Shown here: piece after piece, positions 19,666 through 28,257 of the stretch
How positions within the stretch are numbered: the first letter of the stretch is position 1
Layout: the number at the start of each line of letters is the position of its first letter
Assembly: GCA_016234655.1 (NCBI GenBank)
Contig: JACRAU010000009.1
Coordinates: 1 to 38,535, forward strand
DNA: 38,535 nt
Reading direction: 5' to 3'
Source: Betaproteobacteria bacterium
GTDB taxonomy: Bacteria; Pseudomonadota; Gammaproteobacteria; Burkholderiales; Thiobacillaceae
Notes under the pieces: generated by a model
The model's input: only the letters and a program-made list of their open reading frames with translations
Told to the model about the DNA's origin: nothing
The model's database searches: none
Made by a program: the position numbers and the translations under genes

Positions 19666-22600
19666 ATGAACCGCCTCAGCCGCCGTCTTCTCCGTATTGC
19701 CGCCTGGATCGCGATCCTGGGCAGCATCGCGTTCGCCGGCTTGGTGTTGACCGTCAAATACGCGCTGCTGCCGCGCCTGGGCGAGCAACGCGCCTTCGTC
19801 GAGCAGAGCGTGGGCCGAGCCATCGGCCTGCCGGTCGCGATCGGCGAACTCACCGCCGACTGGCGCGGCTGGCACCCCCGGCTGCGGCTCGACGACGTAC
19901 GCATCATGGCGCCGGGCCAGGAGACGCCGCTGACCCTGCCCAGCGTGGAGGCCGCCGTGTCCTGGACCAGCATGATCTTTTTCGAGCCGCGTCTGACCGA
20001 ACTCAGGCTGCATGGCCCGCAACTGACCATCCGCCGGGACAAGGGCGGCCAGGTCTACGTGGCCGGCATCCGCATCGACGACAAGCAGACCGGCGGCGAT
20101 TTTCCCGACTGGCTGCTGCGCCAGCGCCTGATCCTGGTCAGCGACGCGGAGATCACCTGGCTGGACGAAAAGATCGGCGCGCCGCCGCTCAAGCTGACCC
20201 GGCTCAATCTCGCGCTGCACAACCTGCTGGGCCGCCACCGCTTCGGCCTGACCGCATTGCCGCCGGCCGATGTCGCGCGGCGACTCGATCTGCGCGGCGA
20301 CCTGCGCGGCAGCAGCATCAACGAACCGGAAGGCTGGTCCGGCCAGATCTACAGCCGCGCCGACGCGGTCGACCTCGCCGCCTGGAACCGGCATACGCCA
20401 TGGTCGCAGGAGACGGTGCGCGGCGAGCATGGCCATCTGCGTTTCTGGTTGAAGATCAAGAAGGGCGCTCCGCAAGAGGTGGTCGGCGATGCCCGGCTGC
20501 ACAATATCTCGCTGCAACTCGCCGAGGGCCTGCGCACCCTGGCCTTTCGCGAACTGGACAGCCGCATCGTCTGGCAACGCCTGAAGCACAACAGCCACGA
20601 CATCCATACCGAGGGCCTGCGTTACACCACGGCCACCGGCGAGACCTCCAGCGCGGCCAAGCTCGGCCTGCTATTGCAGGCCGATGCCGACGGTCATTTC
20701 AAGCCGACCCAGGCCGAGGCCCAGGGCCTGCGCCTGGAGGCGGTGACCGCGCTGGCCGACGCGATCCCGCTGCCGAAGAATATGCACGACCTGATCGAGA
20801 AACTCAGCCCGCGCGGCTTGGTCGATTTCGCCCAGGTGAAGGAACTCGACAACAAGCGCTACGCGGTGACTGCGCGCGTGCACGACATCGGCGTCAACGC
20901 CTACGACAAGCTGCCGGCATTCAGCGGCCTGAGCGGCCGCATCGAGGCCGACCGGGATGGCGGCGAGGCCGAGATCGACAGCCGTCACCTCTCCTTCCAC
21001 GACGCCAAGCTCTTCCGCAACCCGCTCGCCTTCGATCGCGTCGAGGCCCGGCTGAAATGGCAGACGCCGAAGCAGGGCGGCTTCAAGCTCGACATCGCCG
21101 CATTGAAGCTGGCCAATGCCGACATGGACGGCGAGGCGCGCGGCAGCGTGCAGGCCGCGCCGAACCGGCCGACCCAGGTGGACATCGAGGGCGGCATCAC
21201 GCGCGGCGAGGCCAAGGCAGTGTGGCAATACCTGCCGTTCGCGGTCAGCGACGATGCGCATGCCTGGCTCAAGCGCGGCCTGGTCGGCGGCCACGCCACC
21301 GACGTACGCCTGGTCTTGAAGGGCTCGCTGGACAAGTTCCCGTTCGACCGGGGCGGCGGCGAATTCAAGGTCGGCATGACACTCAACGACGGCGTGCTCG
21401 ATTACGCGCCGGGTTGGCCCAAGATCGACAACATCCAGGGCACCCTGGTCTTCCACGACAAGGCCATGACCTTGACCGCCCGGCCCGGCGCGCGCATCCA
21501 CGGCGTGCCGCTGGGCGAGGTCAGCGCGGTCATCCCCGATCTGCACTACACCTTGGACGAGAAGCTGGTCGTGCGCGGCAGCGCCAGCGGCCCGACCCAG
21601 CAGTTCTTCGACTTCATCCGCCACAGCCCGGTGTTCGAACATACCGGCCGCTTCACCGAGTTCATGCGGGCCGAGGGCAAGGGCGACCTGGCGCTGGCCT
21701 TGGACATGCCGTTGCGCCATGTGGTCGACACCGCCATCCAGGGCAGCTACCGATTCAAGGCCAACCGGATCGAGCCGGGCGCCGAGCTGCCGGTGCTGGA
21801 CAATGCCGGCGGCCAGGTCGACTTCACCGAGAAGGCCGTCGCCGCCAAGCAGGTGCGCGCCACGATATTCGATCAACCGGCCGAGCTGGGCATCGCCAGC
21901 GAGACGGGCGGCCGCGTGCGGGTGACGCTACGCGGCCGCGTCAACGTACCGACCTTGGCCAAACACCTGCCCGGCTTCGTGGCCCAACGCCTGGCCGGCT
22001 CGACCGACTACCGCGCCCAACTCAGCATGAAGGACCACAAGAGCAGCTTGCGCGTCGAGTCCGACCTGGTCGGCCTGGCCAGCACGCTGCCGCCGCCGTT
22101 CGCCAAGAAGGCCGGCGCGGCGGTACCGCTGCTCATCGGCAAGGGCGAGGGCTCCGAGGCGATCAATCTGCGCTATTCCAATCTGTTGTCCGCCAGCCTG
22201 GTGGCGAAGGGCGAGGGCATCAAGCGCGCCGCGTTCCGCCTGGGCGGCGGCGATGCGGCGCTGCCGGCCGACGGCATCGTGGTGCGCGGCAACCTGCCCG
22301 CGCTCGATCTCGATGCCTGGCGCGCCCTATTGCCGGCCAAGGACACCGGCAAGGGCCTGGCGCCGAACGACGTGAACGTCTCCTTCGCCAACCTGACCTT
22401 CGACACCCGCCTCTTCCACGACCTCAATATCCAGGCCAAGCCTTTGCCCAAGGGCTGGCAATTGAAGCTGAGCGGGCGCGAGGTGCAAGGCGAGGCCAGC
22501 TACTTCGCGGCCGCGAACGGCAGCCCGGCGCGCATCGCGGGCCAGTTCAAGAAGCTGCTGATCCCAGAAAGAAAGAGCGGCGCCGTTGCGAGCGGCGAAG

Positions 22601-23448
22601 CGGCGGACGAGCCCGCCCAGCAGATCGACATCCAGGCCGAGCACTTCGGCCTCGGCGCGCAGGATTACGGCGCGCTGACCCTGCGCCTCACGCCCAAGCC
22701 GCAACACTGGCAGGTGCGCGAGCTCACGCTGAGCAGCCCGGACGGCCAGATCGGCCTGGATGGCGAGCTGGCCACCACCGGCCAGCGCGCGAGCACGTTC
22801 AACCTCAAGGCCAAGGCCAACAACCTGGGCAAGCTGCTCGGCCGCCTAGGCCATCCGGACACGGTCAAACGCGGCGAGGGCGAGGCCAACGGGCAGATCA
22901 CCTGGCAGGGCGGCGCCAAGCAATTCGAGATCGCGCGCCTGAGCGGCCATCTCGCGATCAAGGCCAAGGGCGGCCAATTCACCAAGGTGGACCCGGGCGT
23001 CGGCCGCCTGCTCGGCATCCTCAGCCTGCAATCGCTGCCGCGCCGCATCACCTTGGACTTCCGCGATGTCTTCTCCGAGGGCTTCGCCTTCGACGAGATC
23101 GCCGGCAACGTCGCGCTCGATCACGGCAACGCGACCTTGAAAGAGATGCGCATGGACGGCCCCTCGGCCAATGTGTCGATGAGCGGCCAGATCGGCCTGG
23201 CCGACGAGACCCAGGCCTTGCGCGTCACCGTCACGCCGCGCCTGGAAGACAGCCTGGCCGTCGGTGCGGCCCTGATCGGCGGCCCGGTGGCCGGCGTCGG
23301 CGCCTATGTCGCGAGCAAACTGCTGAAAGACCCCTTGGGCCAGGCCACGGCCTTCGAATACCAAGTCACCGGCACCTGGAGCAAGCCGGAGGTCGTGCGC
23401 CTGACGTCCGCGCCTGCGCCCGCGCCGCCGCAAGAGGACAAACCGTGA
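19666..23448 (+). CDS. yhdP: YhdP family AsmA-like envelope protein
   Basis: A 1260-residue giant of the AsmA-like group, anchored by one N-terminal membrane helix (about residues 10-31, LRIAAWIAILGSIAFAGLVL) with the bulk in the periplasm. In E. coli YhdP is one of the proteins that move phospholipids from inner to outer membrane. The N-terminal block VEQSVGRAIGLPVAIGELTADWRGWHPRL is characteristic of the family, and the C-terminus (FEYQVTGTWSKPEV) is also typical. Length matches the family (about 1270). The stop overlaps the next start (GTGA), starting a coupled chain to tldD. Confidence 0.93.
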   Translation: MNRLSRRLLRIAAWIAILGSIAFAGLVLTVKYALLPRLGEQRAFVEQSVGRAIGLPVAIGELTADWRGWHPRLRLDDVRIMAPGQETPLTLPSVEAAVSWTSMIFFEPRLTELRLHGPQLTIRRDKGGQVYVAGIRIDDKQTGGDFPDWLLRQRLILVSDAEITWLDEKIGAPPLKLTRLNLALHNLLGRHRFGLTALPPADVARRLDLRGDLRGSSINEPEGWSGQIYSRADAVDLAAWNRHTPWSQETVRGEHGHLRFWLKIKKGAPQEVVGDARLHNISLQLAEGLRTLAFRELDSRIVWQRLKHNSHDIHTEGLRYTTATGETSSAAKLGLLLQADADGHFKPTQAEAQGLRLEAVTALADAIPLPKNMHDLIEKLSPRGLVDFAQVKELDNKRYAVTARVHDIGVNAYDKLPAFSGLSGRIEADRDGGEAEIDSRHLSFHDAKLFRNPLAFDRVEARLKWQTPKQGGFKLDIAALKLANADMDGEARGSVQAAPNRPTQVDIEGGITRGEAKAVWQYLPFAVSDDAHAWLKRGLVGGHATDVRLVLKGSLDKFPFDRGGGEFKVGMTLNDGVLDYAPGWPKIDNIQGTLVFHDKAMTLTARPGARIHGVPLGEVSAVIPDLHYTLDEKLVVRGSASGPTQQFFDFIRHSPVFEHTGRFTEFMRAEGKGDLALALDMPLRHVVDTAIQGSYRFKANRIEPGAELPVLDNAGGQVDFTEKAVAAKQVRATIFDQPAELGIASETGGRVRVTLRGRVNVPTLAKHLPGFVAQRLAGSTDYRAQLSMKDHKSSLRVESDLVGLASTLPPPFAKKAGAAVPLLIGKGEGSEAINLRYSNLLSASLVAKGEGIKRAAFRLGGGDAALPADGIVVRGNLPALDLDAWRALLPAKDTGKGLAPNDVNVSFANLTFDTRLFHDLNIQAKPLPKGWQLKLSGREVQGEASYFAAANGSPARIAGQFKKLLIPERKSGAVASGEAADEPAQQIDIQAEHFGLGAQDYGALTLRLTPKPQHWQVRELTLSSPDGQIGLDGELATTGQRASTFNLKAKANNLGKLLGRLGHPDTVKRGEGEANGQITWQGGAKQFEIARLSGHLAIKAKGGQFTKVDPGVGRLLGILSLQSLPRRITLDFRDVFSEGFAFDEIAGNVALDHGNATLKEMRMDGPSANVSMSGQIGLADETQALRVTVTPRLEDSLAVGAALIGGPVAGVGAYVASKLLKDPLGQATAFEYQVTGTWSKPEVVRLTSAPAPAPPQEDKP

Positions 23449-23777
23449 CACGCGCGCTCTTTTACCTTTGCCTTGCCGGCTTTTCCCTTGCCGCCTTCGG
23501 CCGGGATTGTGTACCCTCGGACGAGTTGTGGTCGAAACCGCGCAATGCCGCTTCTATACTGGGCGAGAAGGCCATACGCCAGTGTGCCTTGCCGATGCTG
23601 GACGATGCCGGCGCGCGATTGCGCCTGCGCCACGCGCCGGATGAAGAGGCCCAGTGGCGCGCGGCGGACTTGCGCTGGTGGCTGATCGCATTGGGCCTGG
23701 AACCCGGCCGGATCGCCGTGGCGGAAGACCGCAAGGCCACCGAACCCCTTGTACTGGAATTGACGGAAACCAAGTGA
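23445..23777 (+). CDS. Small exported protein of unknown function between yhdP and the nitrilase gene
   Basis: A 110-residue protein with a clear signal peptide (about 1-19, LFYLCLAGFSLAAFG). GTG 23445 is chosen because it overlaps the yhdP TGA and GAGGA lies 7 bases upstream. The mature part has two cysteines (DCVPS, IRQCALP) that could form a disulfide. The tail RAADLRWWLIALGLEPGRIAV faintly recalls the OmpA-like peptidoglycan-binding helix, but the core motif is absent, so no family is claimed. Its stop overlaps the next gene, so it is translated with yhdP and may act in the envelope. Confidence 0.75.
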   Translation: MTRALFYLCLAGFSLAAFGRDCVPSDELWSKPRNAASILGEKAIRQCALPMLDDAGARLRLRHAPDEEAQWRAADLRWWLIALGLEPGRIAVAEDRKATEPLVLELTETK

Positions 23778-24691
23778 CTCGCAAAACCACCTCAGGCTTC
23801 GCCAAAGCCCGCAGCCGCACCACCCCTAAAGCTCAAGAAGGCGCGGGCCTGCTGCGCGTGGCCGCCATCCAAATGGCCTCCGGCCCCAACGTCGCGGCCA
23901 ACCTGTCCGAGGCCGAGCGCCTGATCCAACAGGCGGCCAATGCCGGCGCCAAGCTGGTCGCCCTGCCCGAATACTTCGCGATCATGGGCCTGAAGGACAC
24001 CGACAAGGTCGCCGCGCGCGAAGCGGAAGGCAAAGGACCGATCCAGAAATTCCTCGCCGCCCAAGCCAAGAAGCACAAGGTCTGGCTGGTCGGCGGCTCG
24101 GTGCCGCTCGAATGCGGCAACCCGAAGAAGGTGCGCAACAGCTGCCTGGTCTACGACGACAAGGGCAAGCAGGTCGCGCGCTACGACAAGATCCACCTGT
24201 TCGGCCTGGAGCTGGGCAACGAGCGCTACAAGGAAGAAAACACCATCGAGCCGGGCGACAAGGTGGTCGTGGTCGACACCCCCTTCGGCCGCCTGGGCCT
24301 GTCGATCTGCTACGACCTGCGCTTCCCCGAGCTCTACCGCGCGATGGGCGAAGTCGATGTCATCGTGGTGCCGGCCGCCTTCACCGCCACCACCGGCAAG
24401 GCCCACTTCGAGACCCTGATCCGCGCCCGCGCCATCGAAAACCTGGCCTACGTCATCGCGCCGGCCCAGGGCGGTTACCACCTGTCCGGCCGCGAGACCC
24501 ACGGCGACACCATGGTCGTCGACCCCTGGGGCAATGTGCTCGACCGCCTGCCGCGCGGCTCGGGCGTGGTCATCGCCAGCCTCAACCGCGCTTACCAGGA
24601 AAGCATGCGCAAGAGCCTGCCGGCGCTCAAGCACCGCACCCTGAATTGCAGCAGCGCCATTACGGTCGAAGTCGTCAAGGCCGACGCATGA
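23774..24691 (+). CDS. Nitrilase-family carbon-nitrogen hydrolase (Nit1/omega-amidase type)
   Basis: A 305-residue cytoplasmic amidase. The catalytic triad is complete: Glu66 in LPEYF, Lys139 in RYDKIHLFG and Cys179 in [13 protein letters not shown]. The overall sequence is of the Nit1/Nit2 kind, which in bacteria hydrolyses deaminated glutathione or omega-amides, a metabolite-repair role. GTG 23774 overlaps the upstream stop; it adds about 28 Thr/Lys/Arg-rich residues before the conserved start [11 protein letters not shown], so a GTG at 23858 is an alternative. The stop overlaps the tldD ATG. The yhdP-nit-tldD order is widely conserved in proteobacteria. Confidence 0.92.
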   Translation: MTRKTTSGFAKARSRTTPKAQEGAGLLRVAAIQMASGPNVAANLSEAERLIQQAANAGAKLVALPEYFAIMGLKDTDKVAAREAEGKGPIQKFLAAQAKKHKVWLVGGSVPLECGNPKKVRNSCLVYDDKGKQVARYDKIHLFGLELGNERYKEENTIEPGDKVVVVDTPFGRLGLSICYDLRFPELYRAMGEVDVIVVPAAFTATTGKAHFETLIRARAIENLAYVIAPAQGGYHLSGRETHGDTMVVDPWGNVLDRLPRGSGVVIASLNRAYQESMRKSLPALKHRTLNCSSAITVEVVKADA

Positions 24692-26142
24692 ACCATCTCG
24701 GCAACAACGAAGGCCTGTTCGCCACGGCCCATGAGACCCTGCTCGCGCCGAACGAACTGACGCCGAGCCAGCTCGATGCCGTGTTCGGCCTGCTCGCCGC
24801 GCACCGGCTCGACGACGCCGACCTCTATTTCCAATACAGCCGGTCCGAGGCCTGGAGCCTGGAAGAAGGCCGGGTCAAATCCGGCAGTTTCAGCATCGAT
24901 CAGGGCGTCGGCGTGCGCGCCGTGGTCGGCGACAAGACCGCCTTCGCCTATTCCGACGACATCCGCCTGCCTGCGATTGAAGATGCCGCCCGCACCGCCC
25001 GCGCCATCGCCGCCAGCGGCGGCACGGCCTCGGTCAAGGCCGCAGTACAAGTCACCGGCCGCAAGCTCTACCAGCCGCTCGACCCGCTGGCCTCGCTGGC
25101 CGAGGCCGACAAGGTCGCGCTGCTGCATCGGCTGGAAGACTACACCCGCAAACTAGATTCGCGCGTGAACCAAGTCGTCGCCAGCCTGGCCGGCGAATAC
25201 GAGGTGGTCTACGTCGCCCGCCTGGACGGCCGCGTCGCCGCCGATGTCCGGCCGCTGGTGCGCGTCTCGCTGCAAGTCATCGTCGAACAAGACGGCCGGC
25301 GCGAGCAAGGCAGCTCAGGCGGCGGTGGCCGCACCGACTACGGCTATTTCACCGACGTCATCTTGCAGGACTACGCCCAGCAGGCCGTGCACCAGGCCGT
25401 GACCAACCTCGATGCCAAACCGGCCCCGGCCGGCCCCATGACCGTGGTGCTCGGCGCCGGCTGGCCCGGCATCCTGTTGCACGAGGCCATCGGCCACGGC
25501 CTGGAAGGCGACTTCAACCGCAAGGGCAGCTCGGCCTTCTCCGGCCGCCTCGGCCAGCGCGTGGCAGCCAAGGGCGTGACCGTGGTCGACGACGGCACCC
25601 TGCCCGACCGGCGCGGCTCGCTCAATATCGACGACGAAGGCAACCCGACCGAGCGCACGGTGCTGATCGAAGACGGCATCCTCAAGGGCTATATGCAGGA
25701 CGCCATGAACGCACGGCTGATGGGCATGGCGCCGACAGGAAATGGTAGGCGCGAATCCTTCGCCCACCTGCCCATGCCGCGCATGACCAACACCTACATG
25801 CTGGCCGGCGACAAAGACCCGCAGGAGATCATCGCCTCGGTCAAGAACGGCCTCTACGCCGTCAACTTCGGCGGCGGCCAGGTCGATATCACCAGCGGCA
25901 AGTTCGTGTTCTCCGCCGCCGAGGCCTACCTGATCGAGGACGGCAAGATCACCTATCCGGTCAAGGGCGCCAGCCTGATCGGCAACGGCCCGGATGCCCT
26001 GACCCGCGTGGCCATGATCGGCAACGACATGCAGCTCGACTCCGGCGTCGGCACCTGCGGCAAGGAAGGCCAGAGCGTGCCGGTCGGCGTCGGCCAGCCC
26101 ACCCTGCGTATCGACGGGCTCACCGTCGGCGGCACGAGCTAA
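24688..26142 (+). CDS. tldD: TldD metalloprotease subunit
   Basis: A 484-residue TldD, which pairs with TldE/PmbA to form a zinc protease that degrades unfolded peptides and matures some microcins. The zinc motif HEAIGH is present (His265, Glu266, His270). The N-terminal domain ([20 protein letters not shown]) and the end [25 protein letters not shown] are standard. The ATG overlaps the nitrilase stop (ATGA). TldE is not in the window, which is normal since the two genes are usually apart. Confidence 0.96.
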   Translation: MNHLGNNEGLFATAHETLLAPNELTPSQLDAVFGLLAAHRLDDADLYFQYSRSEAWSLEEGRVKSGSFSIDQGVGVRAVVGDKTAFAYSDDIRLPAIEDAARTARAIAASGGTASVKAAVQVTGRKLYQPLDPLASLAEADKVALLHRLEDYTRKLDSRVNQVVASLAGEYEVVYVARLDGRVAADVRPLVRVSLQVIVEQDGRREQGSSGGGGRTDYGYFTDVILQDYAQQAVHQAVTNLDAKPAPAGPMTVVLGAGWPGILLHEAIGHGLEGDFNRKGSSAFSGRLGQRVAAKGVTVVDDGTLPDRRGSLNIDDEGNPTERTVLIEDGILKGYMQDAMNARLMGMAPTGNGRRESFAHLPMPRMTNTYMLAGDKDPQEIIASVKNGLYAVNFGGGQVDITSGKFVFSAAEAYLIEDGKITYPVKGASLIGNGPDALTRVAMIGNDMQLDSGVGTCGKEGQSVPVGVGQPTLRIDGLTVGGTS

Positions 26143-26240
26143 GTACTTTTCCTAGCTCGCCGCCCGGCCGGTCACACGGCTGTCATCCTTGGTCTATATA
26201 TGGTGGGTTGTGTTCCGTCATAACCCTCAGGGAGTCAGCC

Positions 26241-26555
26241 ATGTTGAGAGCCGAAGAGAAGTCGAGCATCAAACCGTCCGCCAAGGCCACGCCGGCCGCC
26301 AAGCCGAAGAAGACCACCAAGGCGGAAACCACTAGCAAACCGGCCAAGGCCACAACCGCCAAGACCACGGCCAGCGCGAAGACGGTCAGCAGCAAGCCGA
26401 AAAAGGCCAAGGGCATCGACACCGATCTGCGCCACAAGCTGATCAACGAAGCCGCGCACTTCCTCGCCGAGAAGCGCTGCTGCGGCGCCAGCGAGATGGA
26501 CGACTGGCTGTTCGCGGAGCAGTTGGTGGATGGGGTGAGTGGGGCGCTACGGTAG
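26241..26555 (+). CDS. Lys/Ala-rich protein with DUF2934-like C-terminal segment
   Basis: A 104-residue protein in two parts. Residues about 8-68 are a low-complexity, highly basic tail of Lys, Ala, Thr and Pro (repeats such as KATPAAKPKK), like histone H1-type tails. Residues about 70-100 (DLRHKLINEAAHFLAEKR ... DDWLFAEQLV) match the pattern of DUF2934, a short helical domain seen in plant- and soil-associated proteobacteria, of unknown function. GGGAG sits 6 bases before the ATG at 26241. A DNA-binding or compaction role is guesswork from the charge alone. Confidence 0.72.
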   Translation: MLRAEEKSSIKPSAKATPAAKPKKTTKAETTSKPAKATTAKTTASAKTVSSKPKKAKGIDTDLRHKLINEAAHFLAEKRCCGASEMDDWLFAEQLVDGVSGALR

Positions 26556-26628
26556 TCGAGCAACAACAACATCCTTCTGCCTGGCACTTCCTAAATTCGG
26601 CAGGCCATCTTCTCTGCGATAGGCATTC

Positions 26629-26700
26629 GGCCGGGGCTAGCCCGGCCTACTGCACCTCGCATGGGCAAAGCCCTCATTTACTGTAGGCCTAGCAGCCGGA
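26629..26700. repeat. Decayed palindromic repeat in the aroG upstream gap
   Basis: The near-palindrome GGCCGGGGCTAGCCCGGCC (26629-26647) is followed by TAC and, 35 bases on, by an inverted partial copy GTAGGCCTAGCAGCCGG (26683-26699). It resembles the GTAGGCCGGGCT family of proteobacterial intergenic repeats. The rest of the 390-base gap between the DUF2934-like gene and aroG (26556-26945) holds AT-rich sequence to about 26760, then the aroG leader. Confidence 0.6.
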
Positions 26701-26763
26701 AGGTTATTTAATTACCCCTTTACTGCAAAAATAAACCATTCCCCCTCAAATCAACCACTTGCC

Positions 26764-26793
26764 TTGCCCCGGCCCGGTTGCCTCTGCTACCAT
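26764..26793 (+). promoter_or_regulatory. Putative aroG leader promoter
   Basis: TTGCCC (26764-26769) and TACCAT (26788-26793) are spaced by 18 bases. The predicted transcript start falls at about 26800, almost exactly on the leader-peptide ATG 26801, so the leader would be translated from a leaderless or nearly leaderless mRNA. The match to sigma-70 consensus is moderate; an upstream promoter is not excluded. Confidence 0.45.
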
Positions 26794-26800
26794 GCAAGCC

Positions 26801-26866
26801 ATGAACCTACATTGCGCTGATTTTTTTCACTTTTATCCCACGCCCATGGCGGTCGGGAGGAAGTAG
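26801..26866 (+). CDS. Phe/Tyr-rich leader peptide for aroG attenuation
   Basis: A 21-codon open frame, MNLHCADFFHFYPTPMAVGRK, contains Phe-Phe-His-Phe-Tyr as five consecutive codons (26822-26836) and ends at TAG 26864-26866, 24 bases before an intrinsic terminator. Clustered codons for the pathway end products are the hallmark of leader peptides such as PheL, whose stalling ribosome controls termination. An in-frame ATG at 26792 would lengthen it by three codons. It is too short for homology evidence; the call rests on composition and position ahead of DAHP synthase. Confidence 0.8.
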   Translation: MNLHCADFFHFYPTPMAVGRK

Positions 26867-26899
26867 CGCGAGCAGCAAGCGAATCCCCGAAAACCGCCA
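26847..26899 (+). promoter_or_regulatory. Antiterminator pairing in the aroG leader
   Basis: TGGCGGT (26847-26853), just behind the Phe/Tyr codons, is exactly complementary to ACCGCCA (26893-26899), the 5' arm of the terminator. A ribosome stalled at the Phe codons would leave the first segment free to pair and block termination; one reaching the stop codon would cover it. A weaker pairing, GCCATG (26798-26803) with CATGGC (26845-26850), could be the protective 1:2 stem. Confidence 0.68.
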
Positions 26900-26917
26900 G
26901 CCTCCTGGCGGTTTTTT
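26890..26917 (+). terminator. Intrinsic terminator (attenuator) upstream of aroG
   Basis: A perfect GC-rich stem AAACCGCCAG (26891-26900) / CTGGCGGTTT (26905-26914) with loop CCTC is followed by a run of T (26912-26917). It lies 28 bases before the aroG start and behind the leader peptide, so it would stop transcription before aroG unless disrupted. Confidence 0.88.
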
Positions 26918-26945
26918 ATTTGGGGGCTGGCCAGACAAGGACGAT

Positions 26946-28028
26946 ATGGACATGACCGGATACCGAACCGACGACACCCGCATCGAGCAAGGCGGCGAAT
27001 TGCTCGCGCCCATGGAGCTGATGCGCGAACTGAAGGCCAGCGAAACGGCGCTGAAGACGACTTACAGCGCGCGCAATGCCATCCACGACGTGCTGCGCGG
27101 CGCCGACGACCGGCTGGTGGCCATCGTCGGCCCTTGTTCGATCCACGACCCGGCCGCCGCCCTGGAGTATGCCCAGGGCCTAAAAAAACTGGCCGACGAA
27201 CTGACGCACGACCTGGTCATCGTGATGCGGGTCTATTTCGAGAAGCCGCGCACCACCGTGGGCTGGAAGGGCCTGATCAACGACCCGCACCTGAATGAGA
27301 GCTTCGACATCAACGAGGGCCTGCGCCTGGCGCGCAAGATCCTGCTCGACATCAACGGGCTGGGCCTGCCCTGCGCCACCGAGTTCCTCGACCTGATCTC
27401 GCCGCAATACCTGGCCGACCTGGTCGCCTGGGGCGCCATCGGCGCCCGCACCACCGAGAGCCAATCGCACCGGCAACTGGCCTCGGGCATGTCCTGCCCG
27501 ATCGGCTTCAAGAACGGCACCGACGGCAGCATCCGGATCGCGGTGGATGCGATCAAGGCCTCCGAGGCGCGGCACCACTTCATCTCGATCACCAAGTCCG
27601 GCCATGTCGGCGTGTTCAAGACCGCCGGCAACGAGGATACCCATGTCATCCTGCGTGGCGGCAAGCAGCCGAATTACGACGCGGCCAGCGTCGATGCCGT
27701 GTGCCGCGAGCTGGCCGCGTCCGGCCTGCGCCCGCAGGTGATGATAGACCTGTCGCACGCCAATTCGAGCAAGCAGTTCGAGCGCCAGGTCGCGGTCGGC
27801 CACGACGTGGCCCGGCAGGTGGCCGGCGGCGACAACCGGATCATGGGGGTGATGATCGAGTCCCACCTCAATCCCGGCCGCCAGGACCTCTGCCCGGGCA
27901 AGCCGATGGAATACGGCGTTTCGATCACCGACGGCTGCATCGGCTGGGCCGACACCGAGCCCCTGCTGCGGGAATTGGCCGAGGCCGTGCGGAGCCGCCG
28001 GCTCAAGCAGGAAGACCGAGAGGAATAA
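26946..28028 (+). CDS. aroG: 3-deoxy-7-phosphoheptulonate (DAHP) synthase, class I AroG type
   Basis: First enzyme of the shikimate pathway, condensing phosphoenolpyruvate and erythrose 4-phosphate. The 360-residue sequence is class I alpha (AroF/G/H): VAIVGPCSIHDP, MRVYFEKPRTTVGWKGLINDP, GARTTESQSHRQLASG with PIGFKNGTDG, and the metal/substrate segments MIDLSHANSSKQ and MIESHLNPGRQ. AAGGA lies 5 bases before the ATG. Transcription appears controlled by Phe/Tyr attenuation, complementing allosteric feedback known for this class. Whether it is the Phe- or Tyr-sensitive isozyme cannot be read from sequence with confidence; the leader favours Phe first. Confidence 0.95.
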   Translation: MDMTGYRTDDTRIEQGGELLAPMELMRELKASETALKTTYSARNAIHDVLRGADDRLVAIVGPCSIHDPAAALEYAQGLKKLADELTHDLVIVMRVYFEKPRTTVGWKGLINDPHLNESFDINEGLRLARKILLDINGLGLPCATEFLDLISPQYLADLVAWGAIGARTTESQSHRQLASGMSCPIGFKNGTDGSIRIAVDAIKASEARHHFISITKSGHVGVFKTAGNEDTHVILRGGKQPNYDAASVDAVCRELAASGLRPQVMIDLSHANSSKQFERQVAVGHDVARQVAGGDNRIMGVMIESHLNPGRQDLCPGKPMEYGVSITDGCIGWADTEPLLRELAEAVRSRRLKQEDREE

Positions 28029-28063
28029 GGCGACCCCGCCCCGGCCTTGGGGTAAAATCGGCC

Positions 28064-28168
28064 GTGGCGGGTCTCCCCGCATGGCTAAGTTGCCAACCTG
28101 GTCAGGTCCGGAAGGAAGCAGCCACAGCGATCGATGCCAGTGCCGGGGGTAAGGCTCGCCACCCTTTT
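28064..28168 (+). ncRNA. ffs: 4.5S signal recognition particle RNA, small bacterial type
   Basis: The conserved core GGTCAGGTCCGGAAGGAAGCAGCC (in part: GGTCCGGAAGGAAGCAGC, around 28106-28123) contains the GGAA tetraloop and the Ffh-binding internal loops. The ends GTGGCG (28064-28069) and CGCCAC (28157-28162) close the long hairpin, and TTTTT follows at 28165-28169. A -10 element TAAAAT at 28053-28058 places the start at about 28065. It sits just upstream of dnaX, a position also common in other betaproteobacteria. Confidence 0.95.
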
Positions 28169-28173
28169 TATAT

Positions 28174-28250
28174 GTGAGGAGTAAGGAGATTAGGAGTGAG
28201 GAGCAACCACCCCAACCCATCCTCCTCACGCCTCACTCCTGACTCCTCAC
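28174..28250. repeat. Inverted repeat of GTGAGGAG units between ffs and dnaX
   Basis: The left arm (28174-28203), built of GTGAGGAGTAAGGAG and TAGGAGTGAGGAG units, is matched in reverse by the right arm (28222-28250), CTCCTCACGCCTCACTCC then TGACTCCTCAC, with a few mismatches. It ends 7 bases before the dnaX start, so the dnaX mRNA leader would fold into a long hairpin. The unit is reminiscent of GTGAGGAGTGAGG repeats that recur between genes in some betaproteobacteria. Confidence 0.75.
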
Positions 28251-28257
28251 CCATCGC

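Noticed and set aside
19605..23444. A 1390-codon frame overlapping yhdP
   Set aside because: Only its last 110 codons (from 23445) form a plausible protein; the rest is a shifted shadow of yhdP.
24112..24687. N-terminal extension of tldD
   Set aside because: It is a shifted reading of the nitrilase gene; the real start is ATG 24688 overlapping its stop.
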